A DNA stretch of 52,912 nucleotides from an uncultured Fluviicola sp. GTDB taxonomy: Bacteria; Bacteroidota; Bacteroidia; Flavobacteriales; Crocinitomicaceae. A program made the translations under genes and the position numbers. Positions 16,580 through 24,662 of this stretch are shown in pieces. Position 1 is the stretch's first letter, and every line of letters starts with the position of its first letter. The notes under the pieces were generated by a model that saw nothing but the letters and a program-made list of their open reading frames with translations, was not told the DNA's origin and did no database searches. The DNA is taken from NCBI RefSeq assembly GCF_946478805.1, contig NZ_CAMLDC010000030.1, positions 1 to 52,912 of the forward strand, given 5' to 3'.

Positions 16580-19500
16580 TTATAAGGGTATAAAAAGTTG
16601 AACTTCCATTCCGATCACATTTCCATCATCGTCATACAAATCTACAATTCTTACTTTATGTCCGTTCGAATTGGTACTCAACAAATCCAATCTTTCTTTC
16701 GTCACATTGAAACCGCGCGAAACATGTTGCGGTTCATTACTCGCCTGCTGAATTTTTCCTGCAGCTTCCCTCCCGATTCCGTTATCGCGGATAATGCAGG
16801 TAATTCCATCATTTTCCTCGCGAAACCAGCACGTAATCTTCCCGGTCCGTGAATCAGTTACGTCGTATTTGAATCCATGCTTGATGGCATTTTCAACAAA
16901 AGGTTGAATGAGCATCGGTGGAATTTGGATAAAGCTCAATTCCGTTTCCAAATCCACTATAATTTCGTATTCGAAGCGATTCCCATTGCAAAATTGCTCG
17001 ATCAGAAGGTAATTTTCCAAAGTGGATATTTCTTCTTCCAAAGAAATGGTGGTATTTCTCGAATTATCTAAAATTTGACGCATCAACCTGGAAAATTTAG
17101 CCAAATAGTAGCGTGCTTTTGTTTCATTTTCGGTTCCGATTAACCCTTGAATGGAATTCAATGCATTGAAAATAAAATGTGGATTCATTTGCAAGCGCAA
17201 TGCTTTCTGTTCCAATTCCAAAAGATTCCGGGAAAATTCCGCTTCTTTTTGAGCTTGTTTTGCCTTTCTTCGAATGCGGGAAGTTTGGATCCAAATGATG
17301 AACCAAATAAGTCCAGCTCCCAAAATACATTCGATTAAAATAAACCAAGTCGTAAGCCAAAAAGGAGTTGCAATCGTAAATGAGAACCGTTCGGGATGCG
17401 GATTAATGAATCCGTCTTCATTCCGGGAACGCAATAAGAACGTATACTTCCCGGGCGACATGTTGGAATAAACGATTCGCTGTTCTTTCGTCCAAGGCGA
17501 CCACTTATTTTCAAAACCGCTCATTTTCCAGGAATATTCCACACCTTCCGGATTTTTCAGGTTAATTCCTTTAAACAGGAAACTCAAATGATTCTGATCA
17601 GATGGTAAATGAAGCGTCTTATAACTGCTCCAAGGTAAAATCACATCGCTATAGTTGGTCTTTGAAAGCGATTCATAAAACAATTGTACGTCCAGAATAC
17701 TGAGAATGGGCGCCATCCGATTGACCTGTAAATTGGATAAATTATAGCAGCTTGCCCCATTAATTGTTCCGAACCAAATTTTGCCGTCAACGTCCTTCCA
17801 AACACTATTCTGACAGGTTTCAACACCCAAAAAACCATCACTTTTTCCGTAATGTTTGATGCTCTTGATTTGATTCGTTTCATTCAAATCCAAAATATCC
17901 AATCCCGATTCGGAACCGACAATCAGATTCTGATTGGCATCAAAAACCATCAAGTAAACATTGGAAGAATGCATTCCCGATTCAATGCTGATTTTCTTGA
18001 GGACTTTCAATTTCGGGCCATATTCGATGCAGTTAATTCCCGCACCGGCAGTTCCAACCCAAATCCTGCCTTTCGAATCTTCAATAATTGTCCGAACTGC
18101 ATCTGCACTCAATCCGGAATCTTTGGTTAGAATTTTGGTGCTCCGTGTCTGCGGATTGTAACATGCCAAACCAGCTGATTCAGCTCCATACCAAATCAAG
18201 CCTCTCGAATCCACAAAAACAGATGTCAATCGCATGTGTAAAAGACCTTCATCAAATGAAACACGCTCAATTTTCTGTCCTTGTTCCGAAATACAAATCA
18301 GGCCCGAGCCGGAAGTTGCCACCCAAATCCTGCCTTGTTTGTCTTTAGCCATTTGTCGAACGTAATATTTCCGGGTTTCATCCAACCAGGAAAATCCACC
18401 CGCAGAAAGCATTCCGATTCCCTGGCCTTCTGTACCGAAATACATCAAACTATCGTCGTCCTCAATGATTGCTTTCACCTTGATCGCTTCAAATCCGTTT
18501 TGGACATTCAGCTGATTAAAAGTTCCATTTCCATAGACGCTTACTCCATTTTGAGAAGTCCCGAACCACAATTTATCGCTTCGATCCCTGTAGATGGAAT
18601 AAATGAAATTTCCTCCCAAACCGGCCGAAACAGAATAATGAGAAAAGAGCTTTCCTGCAAATTGTGATACGCCACCTCCGGAAGTTCCAATCCAGAGATC
18701 ACCCCAATTGTCTTTGATAATGGAACGGACATGGTTATTTCCCAATCCATTTTTCTCACTATAATTCGTGAATTCTTTCGTTTTTTGGTCGTATTGAACC
18801 AAACCTGCATTCAACGTTGCAATCCAACAAACATTTGCTTCATCAACGAAAATATCGAATACTGTTTGTTTATACAGTTGATGATTCAAATCAACACGAT
18901 AATAGTCTTTTCGATTGTACACATAGGCTCCGTCACCATAAGTTCCAATCCAGATTTTTCCGTTTTGATCCTCGCTCAGACATGTAATTGCATTTCGCAT
19001 TACCCGCACTTTCTTCCCATGATAGGTTAAAACGCGCTCGCTTCCTTTCTGCTCGGAAGAAAGAAGACCTGTTCCTGTTCCCATCCAGATAATTCCTTTT
19101 GAATCCACAAAAATCGCATTGATTGTTCCATCATCTATTCCCAATATCCGATTCATGGAAACCAAAGAATCACCTTTCACATTAAAAACTCCGTGATTGG
19201 TGGCAATCCACAATTTTTCATCCGCATCCAAAGCCAAACTGAAAACTGCAAAATGATTCGCATATTTGGGATGCTTATAGGTTTTGATTCTCTTTCCATT
19301 ATAAGAAGAAAGTCCATCATTGGTTCCTATCCATAAAATGTGCTTCCGGTCTTCTTTTAAGGAATAGATATAATTGTTTACCAATCCTTGCCTATCGGTA
19401 AACGATTCAAAATTTTGTCCATCAAAGCGCGACAAACCGCCACCACGCGTTCCGAACCACAAATATCCCTTATGGTCCTGGATCACACTATAAACCTGCG

Positions 19501-19612
19501 ACTGGCCCAATCCATTTTCCACCGAAAAATTTCGAAAACTCGCCAATTGGGAAAATCCATGATTCACCAAAAGCAGTAAAAAGAAGAATATTAAGCGGTA
19601 TTTTTTATGCAT
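16580..19612 (-). CDS. Two-component propeller sensor histidine kinase
   Basis: I place the start at the ATG at 19612, because it begins a good signal peptide (MHKKYRLIFFFLLLLVNHGF) and an upstream in-frame start at 19666 would bury it. The 1010-residue product has about a dozen Reg_prop-type repeats (residues 30-640; motifs such as GYLWFGTRGGGLSRF) forming periplasmic beta-propellers, a Y_Y_Y domain ending near 745 (GKYTFLLRSRNEDG), one membrane helix (about 750-775), and a His_kinase (LytS/YehU type) region with phosphoacceptor H812 in MNPHFIFNALNSIQ. The ATPase domain follows (NAIKHGF near 911). This is the non-hybrid form of the propeller sensors common in Bacteroidota, which often sense glycans or envelope signals. 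The ligand cannot be told from sequence. Confidence 0.93.
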   Translation of the reverse strand: MHKKYRLIFFFLLLLVNHGFSQLASFRNFSVENGLGQSQVYSVIQDHKGYLWFGTRGGGLSRFDGQNFESFTDRQGLVNNYIYSLKEDRKHILWIGTNDGLSSYNGKRIKTYKHPKYANHFAVFSLALDADEKLWIATNHGVFNVKGDSLVSMNRILGIDDGTINAIFVDSKGIIWMGTGTGLLSSEQKGSERVLTYHGKKVRVMRNAITCLSEDQNGKIWIGTYGDGAYVYNRKDYYRVDLNHQLYKQTVFDIFVDEANVCWIATLNAGLVQYDQKTKEFTNYSEKNGLGNNHVRSIIKDNWGDLWIGTSGGGVSQFAGKLFSHYSVSAGLGGNFIYSIYRDRSDKLWFGTSQNGVSVYGNGTFNQLNVQNGFEAIKVKAIIEDDDSLMYFGTEGQGIGMLSAGGFSWLDETRKYYVRQMAKDKQGRIWVATSGSGLICISEQGQKIERVSFDEGLLHMRLTSVFVDSRGLIWYGAESAGLACYNPQTRSTKILTKDSGLSADAVRTIIEDSKGRIWVGTAGAGINCIEYGPKLKVLKKISIESGMHSSNVYLMVFDANQNLIVGSESGLDILDLNETNQIKSIKHYGKSDGFLGVETCQNSVWKDVDGKIWFGTINGASCYNLSNLQVNRMAPILSILDVQLFYESLSKTNYSDVILPWSSYKTLHLPSDQNHLSFLFKGINLKNPEGVEYSWKMSGFENKWSPWTKEQRIVYSNMSPGKYTFLLRSRNEDGFINPHPERFSFTIATPFWLTTWFILIECILGAGLIWFIIWIQTSRIRRKAKQAQKEAEFSRNLLELEQKALRLQMNPHFIFNALNSIQGLIGTENETKARYYLAKFSRLMRQILDNSRNTTISLEEEISTLENYLLIEQFCNGNRFEYEIIVDLETELSFIQIPPMLIQPFVENAIKHGFKYDVTDSRTGKITCWFREENDGITCIIRDNGIGREAAGKIQQASNEPQHVSRGFNVTKERLDLLSTNSNGHKVRIVDLYDDDGNVIGMEVQLFIPL

Positions 19613-19771
19613 CGATTCGTTTAAATCTTGTTTGCCTGAAATTAGCAAAAGTCTGTAAACATACACCGTTTAAATAATCAAAAAGAACTCGCACTTTTCA
19701 CTCCAATTGCTGCGAATAATAAAGCAGCATTTAGAGATCCATTTTGCCCCATTACTTTCAGTAAAAAAACG

Positions 19772-22135
19772 ATGAGGGAGAAACTTTTTTGGTGGAGAGA
19801 GCAATGGCGCTGGAAAAAGCGACTCATCAAACGTATTTTCTTTTATTCTTTCCTGATCTGGTACATCCAGGCATTGCCATCTGTCTTATTCGATGATCCT
19901 TATTCTACCGTTTTAGTTGGTAAAAACGGAAAGTTATTGGGCGCACACATTGCAAAAGATGGTCAGTGGCGCTTCCCTCCCACAAATAAAACACCTCATA
20001 AAATTGCCATTTGTCTGGTCACATTTGAAGACAAAAACTTCTATTATCATCCCGGAGCAAGTGTAAAAGGAATTTGTCGGGCATTTTATCAAAATATGAC
20101 ACAGGGAAAAATTGTAAGTGGAGGAAGTACCATTACCCAGCAAGTAATCCGTTTGATGCGAAAAAACCCTTCGAGAACTTATTCCGAAAAGATACACGAA
20201 ATCATTCTTGCAACCCGATTGGAATTCAGTTATTCGAAAGAGGAAATTCTCAACCTCTATAGCGCAAATGCCCCTTTTGGGAATAATGTAGTTGGGATCG
20301 ATGCTGCCTCCTGGAGGTATTTTGGCCGGGCACCGGAAAATTTAAGTTGGGCGGAAAGTGCAACCTTAGCTGTTCTTCCGAATGCTCCTGGATTAATCTA
20401 TCCGGGTAAAAATCATCAAAGTTTGCTCAAAAAACGAAACCGATTGTTGAAGATGCTTTACGAACAAAGAGAAATTGACAAATTGAATTATTACCTGGCT
20501 TTGGAGGAACCACTTCCGGACAAACCACTTCCGCTTCCGCAAGAAGCTCCGCATTTACTGCAACGCTGCATTCAACACGGACAAAAAGAGCAACTGATCC
20601 GATCCACATTGGATGAAGAAATTCAAACAATGGTGAACAATGAAACCGAGCAATATGCTTTGCGGATGAGCGAATACGGTGTTTACAATGCTGCAGTTCT
20701 GATTACATCCGTGGAAACCGGAGAAGTGGTCGCCTATAAAGGGAATTTAAATCATACAGATGACAATCATGCTTATGATGTGGATTGTATCCAATCACCA
20801 CGAAGCACGGGAAGTATCTTAAAACCTCTACTTTATGCCAAGTCATTGGAAGCGGGATTAATCACTCCGAAGCAACTGCTCTGTGATTTTCCCTCCCGAT
20901 TCGGGACATTTGCACCTAATAATTTCAATCGGCAGTTTTCCGGAGCAATTCCTGCCAATAAAGCTTTGTCGAAAAGTTTGAATATTCCGATGGTTTTTCT
21001 TTTACGCGAATATGGTCAGGCAAAATTCCACAATGATCTGAAACAATTTGGTTTTCGACATATGAACAAACATGCAAGTCATTATGGATTATCCTTGATC
21101 TTAGGTGGTGCAGAAGCATCTGTTTGGGAGATCAACGCTTGTTACAACTCCATGGCTCAACAGCTTGTGCCATCTCCAAAGCTAAAGGCGCCACGCGATC
21201 AGAATTCAGATCCGGTAAAAATCCACTATGTCGGAACAACAGAAAAGGTACCGAAATTAAATCTGAACAAAGCGTGTGTCTATTCAACTTTTGACGCATT
21301 GATCGATGTAAACAGACCGGATGAAGAGAACAATTGGCGCGCTTTCGAGTCTTCACAGAAAATTTCCTGGAAAACAGGTACCAGCTTTGGATTCAGAGAT
21401 GCTTGGGCGGTTGGAGTTACTCCAAAATACGTCGTTTCAGTTTGGGTTGGAAATGCCGATGGAGAAGGAAGACCTGGTTTAACCGGTGTTAAAGCTGCCG
21501 CACCTTTACTCTTCTCTATTTTTAGAAACCTGGAATCTCCTCAAAGATGGTTTCAGAAACCGGTTAACCAATTAGTCCGGACCGAGATCTGCAATGAAAG
21601 TGGCCAGATTTCGAATCGGTATTGTGAACACACCCATTATGAATCCATTCCGAAAAATTGTCTTATCAGCAAGAGTTGCAGCTATCATCAATTGGTTCAT
21701 TTGAATCAAAAGGAAACTTTCCGTGTAAACGCCGATTGTGAAAGCACCAATACGATGATTCATAAGTCCTGGTTCATTTTGCCTCCAAGTATGGAAAAAT
21801 ACTACGTGCAGCAGAATCCGAATTATCATACCGTTCCACCGTTTGATCCGAAATGTGTTTCAAACAAACCGGAAAACATTATGAGTTTTCTTTATCCGAA
21901 ACGGCAGACGAAGATTTACATCCCAAGAGAATTGAATGGTTTGAGAGGTAAAGTTATTTTCGAAGTTGCCCATACAAGACAAAACAGTACGCTTTATTGG
22001 CACATTGATGATGAATTTGTGGGAACTACATCCGATATTCATCAAATTTCCGTTCAACCCGAAAAGGGCAAACACAAAGTAACCGTTGTAGATGAAACAG
22101 GGGTCTTATTGGCAGAATTGTTTGAAGTACTTTAA
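19772..22135 (+). CDS. pbpC: Penicillin-binding protein 1C (class A PBP)
   Basis: This 787-residue bifunctional peptidoglycan synthase has one N-terminal membrane helix (about 20-40). The GT51 transglycosylase domain has catalytic E86 in EDKNFYYHPG and GGSTITQQVIRLM. The transpeptidase domain has the SxxK motif SILK (S348) and KTG (K534). The C-terminal BiPBP_C-type extension includes a cysteine-rich stretch (about 610-650). The TP variant GSILKPLLYA followed by LITP and the short linker are characteristic of PBP1C rather than PBP1A. PBP1C is often partnered with alpha-2-macroglobulin, and the macroglobulin gene at 8184-13733 is on the same strand, though four other genes and fragments intervene. 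The gene is divergent from the sensor kinase. Confidence 0.92.
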   Translation: MREKLFWWREQWRWKKRLIKRIFFYSFLIWYIQALPSVLFDDPYSTVLVGKNGKLLGAHIAKDGQWRFPPTNKTPHKIAICLVTFEDKNFYYHPGASVKGICRAFYQNMTQGKIVSGGSTITQQVIRLMRKNPSRTYSEKIHEIILATRLEFSYSKEEILNLYSANAPFGNNVVGIDAASWRYFGRAPENLSWAESATLAVLPNAPGLIYPGKNHQSLLKKRNRLLKMLYEQREIDKLNYYLALEEPLPDKPLPLPQEAPHLLQRCIQHGQKEQLIRSTLDEEIQTMVNNETEQYALRMSEYGVYNAAVLITSVETGEVVAYKGNLNHTDDNHAYDVDCIQSPRSTGSILKPLLYAKSLEAGLITPKQLLCDFPSRFGTFAPNNFNRQFSGAIPANKALSKSLNIPMVFLLREYGQAKFHNDLKQFGFRHMNKHASHYGLSLILGGAEASVWEINACYNSMAQQLVPSPKLKAPRDQNSDPVKIHYVGTTEKVPKLNLNKACVYSTFDALIDVNRPDEENNWRAFESSQKISWKTGTSFGFRDAWAVGVTPKYVVSVWVGNADGEGRPGLTGVKAAAPLLFSIFRNLESPQRWFQKPVNQLVRTEICNESGQISNRYCEHTHYESIPKNCLISKSCSYHQLVHLNQKETFRVNADCESTNTMIHKSWFILPPSMEKYYVQQNPNYHTVPPFDPKCVSNKPENIMSFLYPKRQTKIYIPRELNGLRGKVIFEVAHTRQNSTLYWHIDDEFVGTTSDIHQISVQPEKGKHKVTVVDETGVLLAELFEVL

Positions 22136-22266
22136 TTCTTATCCGCCCAAAACGACTGTTTAATCCATGAAAGATACAGTTAAGGTTTTTTAAGGATTTT
22201 CATTACAACTATCCTCTTTTTGTTGCGTTAATTGAATAAGAAACAACACACAAAACTTTGTCACTC

Positions 22267-22572
22267 ATGAACGCTGCAACAATCAATCAATTGGAAACTT
22301 ACAAAGCTATCGAAGCTGTTTGTGTAGAAAACCATTCAAGTTGGACTCATGTTAAAGAATTTCGTGGTGCATTTTCACGATTTGCATTAAAGGTGGCGCA
22401 ACTGGATCTGCTTTCTGAAAATGTCGGTTCTTCATTGAGTCCGCATTTAGAAAAATTGATCAAAGAAATCGAACAAATTCTGAAAGTTCATTTTGATCGT
22501 TATTTTGACTACTTAAAGCAAAAGAATAGCGAATTATATCAAGTATACAATCACATTCGGAGAAGCAATTAA
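22267..22572 (+). CDS. Small helical hypothetical protein, 101 aa
   Basis: I use the ATG at 22267; an in-frame TTG lies three codons upstream at 22258. The protein is all-helical by eye: NQLETYKAIEAVC, a long region SWTHVKEFRGAFSRFALKVAQLDLL, and a charged amphipathic helix EKLIKEIEQILKVHFDRYFDYLKQK. There is no signal peptide or membrane segment, so it is probably cytoplasmic. I do not recognise a family; similar small four-helix proteins of unknown role are common in Bacteroidota. It follows pbpC after a 131-bp spacer. Confidence 0.65.
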   Translation: MNAATINQLETYKAIEAVCVENHSSWTHVKEFRGAFSRFALKVAQLDLLSENVGSSLSPHLEKLIKEIEQILKVHFDRYFDYLKQKNSELYQVYNHIRRSN

Positions 22573-22686
22573 TTGGTTTTTACCTATCCGATTTTGTAGC
22601 GCAGGATTGTTAGGTAAACCATGCTTCTTCCGGTTATTCCAAATATAATTGATGGTGTTTAGTAACTGATCCGTTAAAACCAGTGA
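22534..22686 (-). pseudogene. Possible relic of a Y1/REP-associated transposase C-terminus
   Basis: The minus-strand frame contains DQLLNTINYIWNNRKKHGLP followed by NNPALQNRIGKNQ. This resembles the C-terminal end of IS200-like/REP-associated tyrosine transposases, in which a helix 'INYIxNNxxKHGLP' follows the catalytic domain. No catalytic HUH or tyrosine region is present, and the frame overlaps the end of the 101-residue gene on the other strand. I read it as a decayed transposase tail, on pattern recognition only. Confidence 0.35.
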
Positions 22687-22716
22687 AAAAGAAGAGTCCG
22701 CCGAGGCGGGCTCTTC
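22684..22716 (-). terminator. Terminator of the CUB-like secreted protein gene
   Basis: GAAGAGTCCGCC (22691-22702) pairs with GGCGGGCTCTTC (22705-22716) with one T-G wobble and a 2-nt loop; on the minus strand it is followed by a T-run. It lies 20 bp past the stop codon of the gene ending at 22737. Confidence 0.8.
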
Positions 22717-22736
22717 CATCATATTTTCAGATTCAA

Positions 22737-24191
22737 TTACTGTTGCATCAACTGAACCAACTTAATACGCTCTATACCTCCATCAAAACCAACAGTTTCC
22801 AAAATGTAAACACCATCAGGCAGAACCATGCTCGAAAACGCCGCTTTGACATCCAGATCTTCGCCGTTCGCTTCCTTAATCAAACTTCCGCTTTGGCTAT
22901 AAACACGAATCGTTTTAATTCTCAGTGCATCCAGGCTAAAGTTGCAACTAGTTATATCAAAAGTTGTTTTTTCACCATTGATATCCACTTCAGTCAAACG
23001 ATAATAGTTTGCTCCAACCACCGGTTGATTGTCATAGAAAAAGTAATCTGTTGCCGTGTTGCTTTCTCCTTGTGCTTTCGATTGGATCAACGGAAAAAAG
23101 TTCGAACCATCCTCGCTCTTTTCCAGAATAAAATAATCACTGTTTTTCTCTGTAAGCGTTGTCCAGGCAACTGCCAATGAGCGTTCATCTTGTTTGCAAG
23201 AAAAATCTTTTAATTCTACCGACAAAGGTGTACAGTTCAGTGACGCTCCACCTGTCAAGGTCCAATCCAGCGTAAATCCTGCTGCTGTCGGCGACCACTG
23301 GTTTACCATCAGGTAATAGTTTTCTCCGGCTGTAACAGCCAATGTACTTACCCATGCATCTCCGGTCACATCCTCGGATGCATCGCCAGCACCATTTCCA
23401 AGTCCGGTATTGCCCGAATTTGCGGCATATGAACAGCGAATCGGGCTACCTAACGCTCCACATGTGGCACCTGGACCATAAAGCGCAAAATCATAATCAT
23501 CACTATTGGTCGTAGGATCTATTATCAAACCAAGGGTTCCGGTACTTGCAACCTGAAATTTATACCAGCTGGAATACACTTCTCCTCCGGCTCCTGTACA
23601 TCCTACACAAGATTCAGATGCCAATCCCGGTCCTGATACCGTTGAAGAAAATGGTGCGTCAGCGCAAATCAGAACTGCATTCGAACAATCCTGGTTCGAC
23701 GTTCCTGATGGACCTCCCCCACAGGCTACGCAAGAAAGCGTTGCTGCCCATCCGCCCAATTGGACACTTCCATCTGTAGTATGACGAAAAGTCAAACAAC
23801 CACTTGACGAAGTAGAAGTAATGGTTCCCGGAGATGTTGTACAATTATTATATAATGCCGGTGAGTTTTGAGCAGGCCCATTCAAGATCTGCAAGTAATC
23901 ACAACAACTATTTGGCCCGGAACAAAGAAAATACGTATCGTTCATACTGAATGCAGTAAAAGTTGCTCGCACACACATTCCTGCAGTATTTGGACAAAAC
24001 GTGCGATAAATGGCATTAATATTCGCCGAGTAATTTCCTCCTGAACCACCATTATCATAATATGTACCGGAACAGGTATTCACCATACATGCACCGGCAT
24101 AAGTACTTGAAATCCCTGTTGTAGGTTGAGTATACGTTTGAGCAGACAACATACCTGGTGTCAGCATCAAAAGGATAAATAAAATTCTCAT
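22737..24191 (-). CDS. Secreted CUB-like protein with probable T9SS type A tail
   Basis: I choose the ATG at 24191, which starts a clean signal peptide (MRILFILLMLTPGMLSAQ) and lies 2 bp past the upstream gene; a GTG at 24215 would overlap it. The 484-residue mature-type protein has an N-terminal cysteine-rich CUB-like region (CSGTYYDNGG ... CDYLQILNG), then a pre-peptidase/adhesin-like beta domain (SSWYKFQVAS, DDYDFALYGP) ending about residue 330. A C-terminal region with EKNSDYFILEKSEDG and ANYYRLTEVD is the usual lead-in to a T9SS sorting domain. The final 70 residues (KTIRVYSQSGSLI ... GVYILETV) look like a type A sorting domain without the canonical YPNP. Probably exported by T9SS. Confidence 0.85.
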   Translation of the reverse strand: MRILFILLMLTPGMLSAQTYTQPTTGISSTYAGACMVNTCSGTYYDNGGSGGNYSANINAIYRTFCPNTAGMCVRATFTAFSMNDTYFLCSGPNSCCDYLQILNGPAQNSPALYNNCTTSPGTITSTSSSGCLTFRHTTDGSVQLGGWAATLSCVACGGGPSGTSNQDCSNAVLICADAPFSSTVSGPGLASESCVGCTGAGGEVYSSWYKFQVASTGTLGLIIDPTTNSDDYDFALYGPGATCGALGSPIRCSYAANSGNTGLGNGAGDASEDVTGDAWVSTLAVTAGENYYLMVNQWSPTAAGFTLDWTLTGGASLNCTPLSVELKDFSCKQDERSLAVAWTTLTEKNSDYFILEKSEDGSNFFPLIQSKAQGESNTATDYFFYDNQPVVGANYYRLTEVDINGEKTTFDITSCNFSLDALRIKTIRVYSQSGSLIKEANGEDLDVKAAFSSMVLPDGVYILETVGFDGGIERIKLVQLMQQ

Positions 24192-24193
24192 GA

Positions 24194-24478
24194 TCAATGC
24201 TTGTTTTGTTGACACTTGACATCCGAATAAAGCACAATGGTATAGTTACTTGCAGGATCAAAAATCTCTACATCAGTTTCACGTGCACGGTGAGCAGTAA
24301 GCTCAACATATGGAATAAGTAATAGTCGATTGTTATCGGGTTGTGATACATCTTTGATTTCATATTCAACACCCAATAACTGTTGAACGGGATACACTAA
24401 AGGAACCTGTTCCTTGCTTGTTTGTGCTGTTGCTCTCAAAGAACAAACAGACAGCAACATGAGTAGTAGCGTCTTCAT
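24194..24478 (-). CDS. Small secreted hypothetical protein, 94 aa
   Basis: A signal peptide (MKTLLLMLLSVCSLRATAQ) is followed by about 75 residues with no recognised family. It contains beta-like segments LLLIPYVELTA and YTIVLYSDV and a single cysteine near the end. The stop codon is 2 bp before the ATG of the CUB-like gene, so the two are an operon and the small protein may be a partner or accessory of the larger one (inference). A TAGTTTTG box at 24503-24510, about 25 bp upstream, is a likely minus-7 promoter element. Confidence 0.7.
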   Translation of the reverse strand: MKTLLLMLLSVCSLRATAQTSKEQVPLVYPVQQLLGVEYEIKDVSQPDNNRLLLIPYVELTAHRARETDVEIFDPASNYTIVLYSDVKCQQNKH

Positions 24479-24502
24479 AATAAGTTGTAGTTTAATCTAA
24501 GG

Positions 24503-24510
24503 CAAAACTA
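24503..24510 (-). promoter_or_regulatory. Candidate -7 element for the 94-aa/CUB gene pair
   Basis: TAGTTTTG on the minus strand matches TAnnTTTG exactly. No TTG is present at the expected distance upstream, so only half of the promoter is supported. Confidence 0.35.
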
Positions 24511-24605
24511 CTCAATTATCTTGATATGAGCTACTTAAACATATTTTTTCTTCATTTACAATCATTTTAATCTAACTAAATCGATTTTTTTCTTGAAAAA
24601 TATCA

Positions 24606-24639
24606 CAAAAAAAGAGGTACTCGTTTCAACGAATACCTC
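24606..24639 (-). terminator. Terminator of valS
   Basis: GAGGTACTCGTT (24614-24625) and AACGAATACCTC (24628-24639) pair with one mismatch. On the minus strand it is followed by seven T. It lies 24 bp past the valS stop codon. Confidence 0.8.
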
Positions 24640-24662
24640 ATCCTATTTTGTTATTTGAGTCC

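Noticed and set aside
19613..19666. 18-codon extension of the propeller kinase
   Set aside because: It would place a charged segment before a clean signal peptide.
24192..24215. GTG start for the CUB-like gene at 24215
   Set aside because: It would overlap the upstream gene and add a polar segment before the signal peptide.
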